A stretch of 64,000 nucleotides of DNA from Cladochytrium replicatum (GCA_025526935.1 JAHLKD010000030.1:372001-436000), one strand, 5' to 3'; positions 49,403 through 61,575 are shown, counted from the first letter of the stretch. Numbers and translations: made by a program. The notes: generated by a model not told the origin, from the letters alone.

Positions 49403-51412
49403 ATGCCTTCGTATAAAGTTGCACCACCTAACGCAGACCTACTTCGATCGAAAAAGAGGAAGCGGCAAAGAGCGAGAGCAAAAAACTCGCGGGCAAACCG
49501 GGGTGCGGGGATCGCACAAGTTGTCGCTTCTGTGACCGAGAAAGACAACGACGAACACGCTTTGGAATCACTCCTCTTTGGTGATGACATTGACTCCGGG
49601 GAGTGGTTGAGGTCACTGAATGAGAGGCACAAGGACACTGATGAATCGACCCGCGAGCAAGTCATTAGGAGAAACAACTTTGACGAGAATAGTGATTCGG
49701 AAACTGAGCCAGGATCGGTAATTACATGCTTTCAATCAGTATACTGCAATGCTGAATTTATTTAGAAGCGTCCGTTATTTTTCATTGAGTCCGCACCTAC
49801 AGAGGCTGCCACGGAATCAGAGACAGGTTTGTGACTCAAAATCAAAAAGCACTTGGCATTTAATGGCGCGTTTGTAGACAATGAGACAGATGAAGAAGGT
49901 CGATCACTTAAGTTACAAGCACTAGAACCTGTAGTGCCAGCTTCTGTCTGGGAAGATGACGAAGACGAAGATGGAAGTACGCCATCAGAAGTGGTGCGAG
50001 GAGTTGACATTTCTGCTGTATCACGTTTGCGGAAACTAAGAGAGTATGAAAGTGAGACCGTTGTCTCAATTCAGGACTATGAAAGTCGATTGCGCAAACA
50101 GTATGTCAGCACTTCACCCCTAACTAACCGTTCAAGTTTAACAAAGTATGACGATAGATTCGAGAGCCTTAATCCTCGTCCAAATTGGGCTCAGCGAAGA
50201 GAAAACGAATCTGAAATCGGAGATGTGCTGCAACTTCTTCAGTCATCCGAACGCCTCTCCGGGAACTCCCGGAAGGTTATATCTGCAGATCGAATTCCCA
50301 TGGCACGACTAAAGGATGCGAACCAGTCAGCATACTCGCAGGTTTGTATGATTTTATTATCTTGTAAGCTCTCACATTGTTTCCATCCATAGTCCGTCGT
50401 TCACTCTTTAAAGTTTCATCCAAGGGCTCCAGTTCTAATGACTGCGGGACTAGATAGGACTGTTCGCTTGTTCCAGGTGAGAGGTTTTCAATCTCCAGAC
50501 TTTATCGCTTATAGTTGTTAAATGCGTCTTAGATCGACGGCAAAGTGAACCCCAAGATTCAGAGTATCACGCTCAAAGATTTGCAGATATACAGTGCGAA
50601 CTTCACACCCGATGGTCGAGAGATTTTGATGACTGGGAAGAGAAGATTCTTCTACACCTTCGATCTCGAATCAGGAACAGTTAACAAAGTACCGGGCGTC
50701 AGAGGTCACGACGAAAACTCCTTCGAGAAGAGCTATCTGTCTCCATGCGGAAATTACATCATTCTGCCGGGTCGGGACGGCGTTCTGCTGATGCTGAACC
50801 GAACTACGAAGCAATGGATTGCCGATCTGAAGATGAACGTTCCGGTTGTACGCTCTGTTGACTTCAGCTCAGATGGACGCTATTGCTATTCCATGGGTGC
50901 TGATGGTGTCGTTTGGCAATGGGATTTGTACACGAGGAGTCTAGTACATAAGTTTAGAGAAGATGGTGCGGTTAACACCAAGGTTTTCTCGATCTCGGGA
51001 GACTCAAAGTATTTTGCAATCGGGTAATTTGAATTACCATAATCTAATAATTGCATACTCAATCGATTTCTTTGCCAGCTCAAAGTCGGGAATAGTAAAT
51101 ATATACTCCGGCGCGGACTGCCATTCGTCAGAAAGGCCGAAACCTCTGAAATCAATTCCGAATCTTACTACCTCAATTCACCAGCTTCGTTTCCACCCCG
51201 ACTCTCAAATTTTAGCTATCTCTAGCCGAGCCAGAAAGGATTCTTTGAGAATGTTGAACCTTCCAAGCATGCGCGTTTATCCGAACTGGCCTACAGAGAG
51301 AACACCTCTCAGTTACATTAATTCGCTCGATTTTTCACCAAGTGGAGGATATATGGCGATTGGGAATGATAAAGGGAAAGCATTACTTTATCGCTTGGGT
51401 GATTATGCATAA
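49403..51412 (+). CDS. UTP18: U3 snoRNP / small-subunit processome protein UTP18
   Basis: Nucleolar WD40 protein needed for 18S rRNA maturation within the UTP-B complex. Exons 49403-49717, 49766-49826, 49878-50341, 50393-50476, 50533-51023 and 51079-51412 total 1749 nt (582 aa). The N-terminus is basic (LRSKKRKRQRARAKN) then acidic and disordered. A WD40 propeller follows: HPRAPVLMTAGLDRTVRLFQ, IDGKVNPKIQSITL, GKRRFFYTFDLESG, LNRTTKQWIADLKMN, GADGVVWQWD, SKSGIVNIY and the family-typical end DFSPSGGYMAIGNDKGKALLYRL. The start is the ATG at 49403, which gives the usual short lead before the basic stretch. The JMJD7 gene starts only 29 bp after its stop. Confidence 0.94.
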
Positions 51413-51441
51413 GTTGGAATTTGAAAAATAAATTTTTTTTG

Positions 51442-52893
51442 ATGACAAAACAAAGCCAACTTCAACAGGCCCTCGGCCGACTTGCCAGAGAGACACAAGG
51501 TTTTCAGGGAACTACAATCCGAGAGTATTCTGGTTCCCCGTCTCCGGTGGAGTTTCTGCGCTTAGTTTCGAATAATCAGCCTGCCGTCTTCAGAGGTTAG
51601 ATTCATTGTCCAATGCCCCGCCAGTCTATGTTTACACCAAATAGGTGCCGCCAGTCAATGGAGCTGCATGAAATGGAGAGATCCCGCATATCTTATGCAA
51701 AAGCTTGGAAGCTCGTCGATTACAGTAACAGCTACTCCAAATGGGTTGGATAAAGGACAATTTTGATGACAACCAAACTCATGACCGCGGGGGTGGATTT
51801 AGGCTAGCTGACGCAGTTATTAGGGACGAATTTGTTACTCCCTATGAAGTCAAGATGTGCGCATCGGACTTATTTTCCCTGTTTCGAGCGGGACGACCGA
51901 TCACACCTCAGAATTTTAAAAACCAGCTGAACGATGTTACACCCGTTTATTATGTGCAAAGGTATTGCTCTTTTGCTGCTATTCCTTCTTTCCAATATAT
52001 GCTTATTAAAGTCCGTCAAATTTAAAGCCAATGTGATAACATGAACTCCGAGTTCTCATGTCTGCGAGACGACGTTCCCCAAGGTGTGGAATGGGCATCG
52101 GAAGCTCTGGGAAAGCCATACGATGCGATGAACTTTTGGATGGGTGAAACCGCGGCTGTTACATCCCTTCATAAGGACCATTATGAGAATGTTTATATCG
52201 TGATTGCCGGCGAGAAAACGTTTACACTGTGAGCATCTGTGAAGTATTATTTCATTCAACTCGCTTAAATCTTTTTTGTTTTCCCGAAAAGGATTCCGCC
52301 TACGGAGTTTTTTACCTTGGATGAACGCCCCTACCCGACCGCACAGTACACTCCATCCAACGAAGCCCTGTTGTTCGAAAGCAGCAGAAAACCGCAGTCA
52401 TGGAACATCACCCGTGTGGATCCGCCTAGCAATACGCGATGGGTATCCATTCCTCCGCGTTTCCTCAGAGACGGCAAGGATCAAGATTTGCCACCAGATT
52501 TTGTCGCTCGGTGTAGACCGATGGAAGTAACGCTTAGTGCTGAAGACATTCTTTATCTACCAGCAATGTGGTTTCATCGAGTTGAACAAACGTCCGAAGT
52601 CCTGTTCAGTTCGGATGTTAACGTTCCCAACCTGGACTGTGCAATCGCACTCAACTATTGTGAGTAAGGAACTGAGTATTTTTTTTCCTCTGGATAATCT
52701 GTTCAATTGGCAGGGTATGACATGGAGTTTGACAATAGGTACCGGTGGTTACGAAATTCCTTGAATTATATGCTGACCTTCTTTTTGGAGGTACTCATAT
52801 TTCAGCTTTCTGAGGAATATTGTTGCCATAGAAAAGCATGGCAGGCTCGAGGAATTACCCGAAAGCGATTCACTTGATGGATCGGAAGATTGA
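51442..52893 (+). CDS. JMJD7-like JmjC/cupin-8 hydroxylase, one apparent frameshift
   Basis: 2-oxoglutarate/Fe(II) oxygenase of the JMJD7 class, known elsewhere as a lysyl hydroxylase of DRG GTPases. Reading in order: VEFLRLVSNNQPAVFRGAAS, WRDPAYLMQKLG, VTATPNG, then DEFVTPYEVKMCASDLF, AMNFWMGETAAVTSLHKDHYENVYIVIAGEKTF (the HxD metal pair), FTLDERPYPTAQYTP, EDILYLPAMWFHRVEQ (the distal His) and DMEFDNRYRW. Introns lie near 51597, 51961, 52230, 52666 and 52790. Between VTATPNG and WIKDNF the frame changes by one base at a GGG run near 51742, which looks like one extra G. The C-terminal exon has a similar doubt. The end at 52893 is the best-fitting stop. Metal-binding residues are intact. Confidence 0.82.
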
Positions 52894-53261
52894 AGTTTAT
52901 AAACAAAACATTTTCAAATTCCTTGATTGCAGTACATGTGACTTGACGACGTTTTGCCAAGACATTAACCCACTCAGGCTTGGGACAAGGAACATGAGGT
53001 TGAGAACGTAAAGATAGTTGCTAACCTCATGTTGCCTCTACTATCTCATTTTTCTTCATCGCTACGAAAACGGAAGGATTGAAAGATAAAATTTGGGCCT
53101 CTCCTCATTGTGAACAAGGTTGCCAAGCTTTTGGATGTTTTTAGGTAATTGAAAACGAATGTCCAGATCAAATATTATAGTTATGTATATATATTATATA
53201 TATTCTTAACTTTCCCCGAGTGAACAGCAGCTTACGAAGCCAGCGAGTTTCCAGTGCACAA
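52894..53261. other. Upstream region of the WOPR gene
   Basis: About 370 bp of A/T-rich sequence, with TATATA-containing runs near 53180-53205, 55-80 bp before the WOPR ATG. These could include a TATA element, but the run is long and repetitive. No gene seen. Confidence 0.4.
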
Positions 53262-54189
53262 ATGGAAACATACTTTGGAGTAGTCCAGAGCACGCATGAT
53301 TGTTTGATCTTGTTCGAGGCCTGCAGACAGGGAGTGTTGAAGCGAGTGCGCCAGAGACTGACTGATTCGGAACGAGATAAAGTGATACGAAGCGGTGCAA
53401 TCTTTATCTGGGATGAGGAGGAGAGCGGCATTAAGCGGTAATTTTCAACTTGGCAGACAAGCAATCCCCTAACGGTCTGGCATTGTGCAATTCAGTTGGA
53501 CGGATGGACGATCATGGAGCCCTTCCAGAATCCAAGGAAGCTTTCTGGTGTATCGTGAGATATGCAAAGAAGCCCTTGATTCCCCGGACGTGCCAAAAGT
53601 TGATGGGCTTATCAAAAAGTCGCTCAGTGTAAGAACGTCGCTCTCGCGAAAACTTCATATTGTATCATACATCACGCGAGAGGACTTGGAAAGTGAAAAG
53701 TTGCAAAGCCCACGCACTTCATCGTCGCTGGCATCGATATCCTTGCGCGAGGAGTTGTACCCCGAGTTTAACGTCGCTGGCGGATCACTGTCGACTGAAA
53801 TTCCGCTGAAGTACCCGTGGTCGACAGGAGGATCATATTCTCAAACATTGAAACATAATTCGGAGGATATGAGAAATGATCAAACAGCGGGCTTTGGTGG
53901 CTGGCAAACATCTCAGAACTCAAGTTCGGGTTCAAATTCCAACGTAGTTCATGCTACGAGCTGGGACCATGACCACTTTATGGAACCTCATCACTACTAC
54001 CCGCCAGATGCATCGAGAGACCGCCTTCATGGGAACTTTAAGCGGAAGCGATTTGAAGACATGTCTCGAACTCGTCCGGTGACAAAATACAGCAAAAGCT
54101 ACTTTGATCGTCCATGTGTGGAGGACGGAGTGGAGGAACGTGAACTAAATCATGTTGAGCACTACCACCCCCGTATGCCCGGTATTTAG
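53262..54189 (+). CDS. WOPR-domain (Gti1/Pac2 family) transcription factor
   Basis: DNA-binding regulator of the fungal Gti1/Pac2/Wor1/Ryp1 family, which in other fungi controls morphology and sexual development. Exons 53262-53437 and 53496-54189 total 870 nt (289 aa). The first WOPR half is nearly textbook: METYFGVVQSTHDCLILFEA, RVRQRLTDSERDKVIRSGAIF, then across the intron RWTDGRSWSPSRIQGSFLVYRE. The second half is LHIVSYITREDLES. The tail is Ser/Asn/Tyr-rich and disordered with a basic patch (FKRKRFEDMSRTR). An open frame follows at 54227-54673 in another phase. With an extra intron or a one-base error the protein could continue there, as WOPR proteins often have long tails. Presence of the domain is certain. 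Confidence 0.92.
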
Positions 54190-56148
54190 CTTCAGCGTTT
54201 ACGGATCGTTTGACTAAACAAAATGACGATCTGAAAAAGCAGCTCCCTGGGTCCGCGAACGTCACTTCTGTGAGATGGATCATTCTTATGGACCAACTGT
54301 TCCGGCTGGGCTACTTTATGACGGTCAAGCACGTCATTTCCACCATTGGCGAGCACCAGAAATGCCGCTTGGATCCTGCGACACTCGTTTGCTAACAAGA
54401 CCTACGCTTGCAAATTTCCACATCGGCGACAATAATCGAATGCCCGCAAGCATCGTTTCCCACAGTACAGCAGACAACTCTCGTCGGTCATACGGATTCA
54501 CAGAAACCTTATCGTACAGAGGACGCTACGAATCCCACCATAAATTGCGAAGCGAAACACTCGAAACGGAACCCCATTTGTCATTCATGTCGGACGAGCA
54601 TCCCCAGGAGCGCAGATTATCTGGTGAATGTTCACTATATCATAGTTTTCCTGAGGAGGGGAAAGCCATCTGAACCCCTTTCTAGTTACAACAAAAAACA
54701 AAATTCGGTCATTCAACAATTTTGTTAAGAATTTATACCAATTTTGATTTCAAGAGGTGATATGATGAGGATATCACTGGATATTGACCCCACAGAAAAA
54801 AATTTCTATTGAGATTCCCATCCTGGCAAGCTCATAACTTCCTTTTCCGACTCGATCTTGACCTCTTCAAAACAACATAACCCCCCGTCTACCGATGCTG
54901 TGCCTTGAACACTTTGCCATACGCCCTCCAACGGCTCCTTTCATGTAATGATAGTCGACGCCCAGCCGCATGGCTCCCAATCTGACCAGCGCATCTTCGA
55001 GCCCTGCTCTCTCAGATGATCCCTCCTCTCTATCGTCGGCGGCGGCGTTGTTGTGCGGCCGAGGACTTTAATGATGTAGCTGGTTTAAGTCTGGATAATT
55101 CCTAAAATTGAAGAATACTGAAACCTACGTAGAAATATGAAATAATTTTGCTTTATTGCCGGTGTTGCAGAGAAAGATGCGAGCAGATACCGCTGGAACT
55201 GCTCGCCATTCTTGAGTTATCCATTGCGTCAGCAACAACATCCACTAAACAACCTGTGACATCTGGAACTCTGTTCTCCCACCTCACTACATTTGCTGTT
55301 ACCAATTAACAAAAAAAGAGATCAAAGCATAAGACATTCATGTTATTGTCATGTCATGCTCACCCAGTTCGAAACCTTTCCGTGCCTCCTCGGACCCAAC
55401 CACGATTCGATCCCAGGGTTCACAGGATCCCAAAATGCCATGCAACTCAACGATTGCAATCGCGCTTGAAATCTCTCAGGAAATCCTCGACGCCTTCAAC
55501 CTGAACACAGTAGCTCTGCATCCACTCGTTGGCAAATTTCTTGTCAAATCGTCCCGGATCATCCGCTGATCTTTGACTATGTATTAGAATTTGAGGCCGG
55601 ATTTTCGTCTTTCTAACTTACCGACGACACCGACTACCAGTCTGCACTTACATACAGCCATCGCAGCACTCAGCAGCACTTTGTTTCCCATGTGAAGACA
55701 TGTCAAATTTATCAGTACAACGATTTGAAGATTCGAGACACCGACGAGCATCAACGATAATAAGTAAATGAATCAAGCAATGAAAGCTATCGAATGCCGG
55801 ACAAAAAAGTGTGCGCAAACAAGCTTGTCGCATAGACCAGGAGTGTTCTGAGTATGATTTCGATTTCGAGGATGAGGAATGTATCAAAAAACAATCCAAA
55901 GCTACTTGATCAATTACGCATCGTAGCGCAGTGCGGACACCGGCAATCTCGGGATGATTCGAGGGTTGTTTGGTATGTTCCAGTTCATTCGGGTTTGTGC
56001 CACTTCTTATGTTTGATGTGGAATGTCATGGAAACGTGTCGATGAAAGGCAAAAAATTCGTGTCGACGCGTCCCAATAAAGACCCCCCAACCCCTCACCT
56101 TCCACTCCAGTCTAAATCCACAGAACTTCAATTACATACCTGTTAACG
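54190..56148. other. Long upstream region of Hsp70 (about 2 kb)
   Basis: Up to about 54670 it may hold the continuation of the WOPR tail. From 54700 to 56148 I see no supported gene, only short open frames. A CCAAT pentamer lies at about 56073, some 75 bp before the Hsp70 ATG, followed by a C-rich run and a pyrimidine-rich leader. I looked for clean heat-shock elements (alternating GAA/TTC with 2-nt spacing) and found only single units, so no heat-shock call. Confidence 0.4.
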
Positions 56149-58248
56149 ATGACGAAAGCCATTGGTATCGATTTGGGTACTACCTACAGGTATTCCTGCT
56201 GTCAGCCTGCGCCTATCATTTCTGACTTCTTTCATTCAGTTGTGTGGGTGTTTGGCAGAACGATCGGGTTGAAATCATCGCCAACGACCAGGGTAACCGA
56301 ACTACACCCAGTTACGTCGCATTCACGGACTCGGAGCGTTTGATCGGTGATGCGGCGAAGAACCAGGTTGCGATGAACCCAATCAACACCGTTTTCGACG
56401 CGAAACGTCTCATTGGTCGTCGTTTCACTGACCAAGAAGTGCAGTCCGACATGAAGCACTGGCCTTTCAAGGTCATCGACAAAGGCGGCAAGCCCTTCAT
56501 TCAAGTCGAATACAAGGGTGAGACCAAGACTTTCACACCCGAGGAGATCTCGTCCATGGTGTTGCTGAAGATGAAGGAGACCGCAGAGGCATACCTCGGA
56601 GGCACCGTTAAGGACGCGGTTGTTACAGTTCCCGCTTACTTCAACGACTCTCAACGCCAGGCCACCAAGGACGCTGGTGCCATCGCTGGGCTTAACGTTC
56701 TCCGCATTATCAACGAGCCCACAGCTGCGGCGATTGCGTACGGTTTAGATAAGAAGACTGCGGGAGAGGTACATATCTTCTGCTTAATATTGTGTTTTTG
56801 GTCGTACTGAGTATCTTTCACAGAAAAACGTTTTGATCTTCGATCTTGGTGGTGGAACATTCGATGTTTCCCTCTTGACAATCGAGGACGGAATTTTCGA
56901 AGTGAAGGCCACTGCCGGTGATACCCACTTGGGAGGTGAAGACTTCGACAACCGCCTTGTCTCACACTTCTGCGAGGAGTTCAAGCGCAAATACAAGAAG
57001 GACCTCACCAGCAACCCACGATCTCTCCGTCGACTCCGCACCGCCGCAGAGCGTGCAAAGCGCACACTTTCATCTGCCGCACAAACCTCCATTGAAATCG
57101 ACTCACTATACGAGGGAGTTGACTTCTACACCTCCATCACGCGTGCTCGTTTCGAAGAACTCTGTGCAGACCTCTTCCGTTCCACTATCGACCCTGTTGA
57201 GAAAGTTCTCCGTGACTCCAAGATCGACAAGTCGTCTGTCGACGAAATTGTGTTGGTCGGAGGTTCCACTCGTATCCCTAAGGTTCAGAAGCTTGTCTCT
57301 GACTACTTCAACGGAAAAGAGCCAAACAAGTCGATGTGAGTGTGACAGGATTTCTGTTAACGTTTAGTTCTCAATCCTTCTTTAAGCAACCCCGATGAAG
57401 CTGTCGCTTACGGTGCTGCAGTCCAGGCCGCGATTTTGACCGGCGACACCTCAGAAAAGACCCAGGACTTGCTTTTGCTCGATGTTGCTCCTCTGTCGCT
57501 CGGTATTGAAACTGCCGGTGGTGTGATGACTGCTCTCATCAAGCGCAACACAACCGTTCCTACGAAGAAGTCTGAGGTTTTCTCAACCTACGCGGACAAC
57601 CAACCTGGCGTGCTCATTCAGGTTTATGAGGGCGAACGTGCTCGTACCAAGGACAACAACATTCTCGGCAAGTTTGAACTCACTGGCATCCCACCTGCAC
57701 CACGCGGCGTTCCCCAGATCGAAGTCACTTTCGATGTTGACGCAAATGGTATTCTCAACGTCACCGCCGTCGACAAGACTACCGGTCGTTCCAACAAGAT
57801 CACCATCACTAACGACAAGGGACGCTTGTCTAAGGAAGACATTGAGCGCATGGTTGCGGAAGCCGAGAAGTACAAGGCTGAAGATGAGGCCGCTGCCGAG
57901 CGCATTCAAGCGAAGAACGGGCTCGAGTCTTACGCATACAACCTTCGAAACTCTATTCAGGACGAGAAGCTTGCTGAAAAACTTGAAGCGTCCGACAAGG
58001 CTACTCTCGAGAAGGCAATCGATGAAGCTATCAAGTGGTTGGATGGTAATCAGGAGGCTGCAAAGGAGGAATTCGAACACCACCAGAAGGAGCTCGAGAA
58101 GGTTGCCAACCCGATCATGATGAAGGTTTACAGCGCTGGTGGTGCACCTGGTGGTCCTGGTGGTTTCCCAGGTGGTGCTCCAGGCGGATTCCCTGGCGCG
58201 CCTAGTGGCGGTGACCCATCTGGCCCCACTGTTGAGGAAGTCGATTAA
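56149..58248 (+). CDS. Cytosolic Hsp70 (Ssa type)
   Basis: ATP-driven chaperone that binds unfolded segments, with J-proteins and exchange factors. Exons 56149-56189, 56240-56768, 56824-57335 and 57387-58248 total 1944 nt (647 aa). The nucleotide-binding domain (1 to ~385) has [64 protein letters not shown] and [13 protein letters not shown]. The substrate domain has [19 protein letters not shown] and [14 protein letters not shown]. The tail is Gly/Pro-rich and ends in EEVD, the TPR-docking motif that marks the cytosolic form. The first exon is only 41 nt. Codon use is visibly C-rich at third positions, as expected of a highly expressed gene. No defect. Only 90 bp separate its stop from the stop of the convergent TatD-family gene. 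Confidence 0.97.
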
Positions 58249-58338
58249 ATGGATCTTGCGAATGATGGCTGCTGATTGTTGCTTTTAGTTGGCGTGTTTC
58301 CACGCATCATTAATATACATTATTTTTAAATGTAATTT

Positions 58339-59310
58339 TCATGTCCACTTGGCCTTTCGTTCATCTGGAACTCGAGATCTGTTGGTTTGTTTTGTTGATG
58401 GAAACATACTTGCTCCCGCCTCCCATATTCCCCTCTTTCCCGTAAGAAACTCTTCAGCATTGTTAAACGTCTTGGTCGCTGCCTCAAGTTCAGACCATCC
58501 CTTTGCTTGTGCAACAATGCTGAGAACATTGATCATTGCTTCATCCACCAAGGAAGGACCATATAGATCCGACTCTAACAGCAATCGGTCATCAGGGACT
58601 GCTCGAATACGCTCCATCACATCTGCCGAGCGTCCGGATACAACTGTCGAAAAACCGAAGAAGGCCCGACGTCCCACACCCTTGAGCTTGCAAATGCCAT
58701 TCACGAGATCCGCAGAGCCAGTCCACGAATGAAATGCGAATCTCGGTGGTAGTCGATGTGGTTGCGCACTTCGCAAGAGATCAAACATCACGCCGTGGCA
58801 TCGAACTACATGGATCGAGGCAGGTCTGTTGAATCGGGCAGCCAACAACAATTGGGCTTCAAAGAGAGCCATTTGAAGAGCGAATGGGAACTTCTCTCCC
58901 GTAGCCCGGTTTTTAGCGACTTTGTCGATACCGATCTCCCCAACGAGGGCGTTGGGATATTTCATTAAAAGAGTCTCCAGTCTACGAAGAGTGGGATGCA
59001 CCAACATTTCGTCCACGCTCGGATCTTTTTTGATTTTGCTGTCATCGTCACTAATCGTTGTGAATTCGACGTCTTGTTTCAGCATCTCTTGGCAGAACCA
59101 AGGATGGACACCGAATGCTGGGAAAACTTTGGGAGGGTTTGCTGGCGTGTTGGGGTCGGTGATCGATTCAACCCGGTCCCAGTCGCCGGTCCTCACTCCC
59201 ATTGCACAGATACATTTTGTCTTGATTTGCTCGATTTCGGTCCTCTCTGTGGTCTCGTCCTGGATGTGAACGTGCGTGTCCACCAGATACCCAAACAACT
59301 CATCCCCCAT
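58339..59310 (-). CDS. TatD-family metal-dependent hydrolase (Scn1-like)
   Basis: Single exon, 323 aa from the ATG at 59310; the frame is open 18 codons further up, but that ATG would overlap the start of the divergent gene. TatD landmarks run in order: DTHVHIQD (first metal His pair), FGVHPWF, VGEIGID (metal Glu), LARF..PASIHVVRCHG (His), FHSWTGS (His) and LESDLYGP (Asp). Ligands expected for a two-metal TIM-barrel hydrolase are present. The family includes 3'-5' DNA/RNA exonucleases and fission yeast Scn1, a Cut9-interacting protein. Spacing and the eukaryotic form VRCHG fit the Scn1 branch, by inference. Convergent with Hsp70 and divergent from the FANK1-like gene. Confidence 0.85.
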   Translation of the reverse strand: MGDELFGYLVDTHVHIQDETTERTEIEQIKTKCICAMGVRTGDWDRVESITDPNTPANPPKVFPAFGVHPWFCQEMLKQDVEFTTISDDDSKIKKDPSVDEMLVHPTLRRLETLLMKYPNALVGEIGIDKVAKNRATGEKFPFALQMALFEAQLLLAARFNRPASIHVVRCHGVMFDLLRSAQPHRLPPRFAFHSWTGSADLVNGICKLKGVGRRAFFGFSTVVSGRSADVMERIRAVPDDRLLLESDLYGPSLVDEAMINVLSIVAQAKGWSELEAATKTFNNAEEFLTGKRGIWEAGASMFPSTKQTNRSRVPDERKAKWT

Positions 59311-59334
59311 CACGCTCAAAGCCACCACCCCATT
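59311..59334. promoter_or_regulatory. 24-bp gap between divergent start codons
   Basis: The ATGs of the TatD-family gene (minus, 59310) and the FANK1-like gene (plus, 59335) are only 24 bp apart. Promoters must therefore lie within the opposing genes, or the true starts are further downstream. The gap is C/A-rich and has no TATA-like run. Confidence 0.55.
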
Positions 59335-61466
59335 ATGCCTCTCGACAACCCTCCATCCCTCCAATTTTCATCACTTGCGAAGGCACTCAAGAGCTTTGGA
59401 GGTGGTGCAAAGCACATCACAGATCAGTCTTCTTCTGGAGGGGCTAACCTTGCCGCAAACTTGAATGCAATTTCTCCTAAGAGTAAACGTTCAGCAGCCA
59501 TCGTCCAAACTATCCACTCCATATCCAGCGCATCCAGTCCCGCAGGTACTTCCCCCGTGCTTCCACATTCTCTCCCACCGCTTCTTGGTCGTGAGTCCCC
59601 GCAGCTTGGTGGAAACTTACAGGATCACAGCCAACTCTTTCCGAGCTCGCTGGATCGAAAAAAGTTGCTGCCAAAGATGCCCCTTACTCACGGCTTGAGC
59701 AATGGAGATATGAGGCACATGTTTGGAAGCCGGCCTTTTTCTGGTTCTTCTGGAGTCCATCACTTCTCACCTGCAACATTGCCAGTGGTAACGTTCAAAT
59801 CAGTGTTTGCCAGGATTGCGGAGGTGCGGTGGGATTTCAGAACATCTGATCCGATGGCTCCCCAACCGGGAGAGTGGACTTACCAGGTGCTTGATGACTG
59901 CGATCGCAGTGCTCGACGAAATAGCTGACCTGTATTTCTCTTCAGTTATCGCGTGCTGCAAACGACGATCCCGTATTTGATATAGTCTTTGAAGGCTCTC
60001 ACAACGAAATCAAAGTTGACGGCCTCACTCCGTCCACCAGATACAGATTCAAACTGCGGATTCGCCCGGCAGCCGCCAATGGTGTGGATTGGAGCAGGCA
60101 ATACGCTCAAGCAGAGTGCCAGACTACAGGTACGCAGAGCAATATTTGAGCGCCATCAGGATTGATCGACACTTTTCGCACTTTTAATGATACAAGACGA
60201 GAGTCAACTTCAGAAGGCGGTATCACAGCTGCTGCGTGCAACCCAAGAGGGGAATGCAATATTGGTTGCTCAGCTTCTTTCACAGTATGGTCGTGAACTG
60301 AACATGGAGACTCGCGACCGATTTGGAAAGAGCTTGCTGATGGTGAGATCCGTCACTGGCTCAATCACATCTGATGATATTAATCCACTGGTGTTGACAG
60401 ATTGCTTGTCAAAACGGGAATGCAGAGGTTGTGAAGTTGTTGATAGACAATGGAGCGTCTATGGCTGCAACAACTCAATCTGGGAAGACAGCTCTTTCGA
60501 TCGCCGTTACATATGGGAACTTGAAGGCGGTGGAGAGTCTTATCGCTCTTAAAGTTGACGTTGATCAGGCCGACCAAGGTAAAGGCATCTTATTACCCTG
60601 AAATTTTGGATCCAACAATTGATTGTTGGGCAGGGGGATCAACGCCTCTAATGTGGGCTGTTGAAAATGCGAACGGAAAAAACGGAATAAGTATCATTGA
60701 AGCATTATTGAACGGGGGCGCTAATTTGAACAGAGAAGATGGGGCAGGGCAAGCGCCGTTTGATCGACTCTGCAGTACATCAGGAAACGTGAGGGCGGCT
60801 CGACTGATGATCGAGTTTGCACTTGCTTCCACAGCAACTTCTCCCTTTATCATGCACACTGGCCCATTCTCGTATGGTGGCGCAAAGGTTCCTCTTGTTG
60901 TGCAGAGGCCTGACAAGAAGCATCCAATGACATCACTCATGTCCGCCGCACTGAACGGGAACAAAGATCTGTGCCGAGAACTCATTGAGCGTTATGGGGC
61001 AGACGTCACAGCTAAGACGGAGTTTGGCTTCAGCGCGCTTGACTTCGCAGAAAATGGTGGCCATCATGCAATTGCGGACATGATTCGCGCAAAGATGAAG
61101 TCCTTAGAAGCAGAGTTCGATGGTGAAGGGAGGTCTGCAGCTGCAGTAGCTGCGGCTGCTGCGGCGGTAGCAGCGATTGCAACTATAACTTCAGCTCCAA
61201 CTGGAGGCAGTGTTGGGACACTGCAGGAGCCATCGTCAAAGTCGGACTCCGTGTCTAGGATGAACACCCGCATGACACTGTCGAAAACAACCAGACATTC
61301 CAGTGTCATTAGCATATTCTCAATCGACGGTGATCTCCAGCCTCACGAGGTTGCGTTGATTAAAGGGAAACAGCCGAAAGCTTTGAGTTCAGTTCGTGGT
61401 AGGGGAAAGCAGCTTCCTGCACCAAAATCATCGCGATCACCATCACGGCGCCCATCAGCACGGTGA
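59335..61466 (+). CDS. FANK1-like fibronectin III plus ankyrin-repeat protein
   Basis: Exons 59335-59886, 59946-60129, 60197-60342, 60401-60578 and 60634-61466 total 1893 nt (630 aa); all phases agree. Residues 1-145 are Ser/Pro-rich. A fibronectin type III domain follows (~150-245; VFARIAEVRWDF, EIKVDGLTPSTRYRFKLRI). Ankyrin repeats span ~255-460 (ATQEGNAILVAQLLSQYG, CQNGNAEVVKLLIDNGA, AVTYGNLKAVESLIAL, GGSTPLMWAVE, MTSLMSAALNGNKDLCREL). An Ala-rich helix and a basic, Ser/Arg-rich tail close the protein. FN3 followed by ankyrins is the FANK1 architecture, found in ciliated organisms (axoneme- and testis-associated in animals). The N- and C-terminal extensions make it nearly twice the length of animal FANK1 (~345 aa). 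Role in the zoospore flagellum is inference. Confidence 0.8.
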
Positions 61467-61575
61467 AATAGAGGAAAGGCCGTTTCAAACATTCTCTTGT
61501 TGCATAGTTCGTGTTTTTTTTGAAAAATATGCTTTCCCAAAGTAGGTCTGAACTGACGCGTCCTCATCTGGCCCC

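Noticed and set aside
54200-54673. A separate gene downstream of the WOPR gene
   Set aside because: The open frame lacks a good start and a domain. It is more likely a continuation of the WOPR tail or chance.
55950-56148. Heat-shock elements upstream of Hsp70
   Set aside because: Only isolated GAA or TTC units occur; no array with proper 5-bp spacing.
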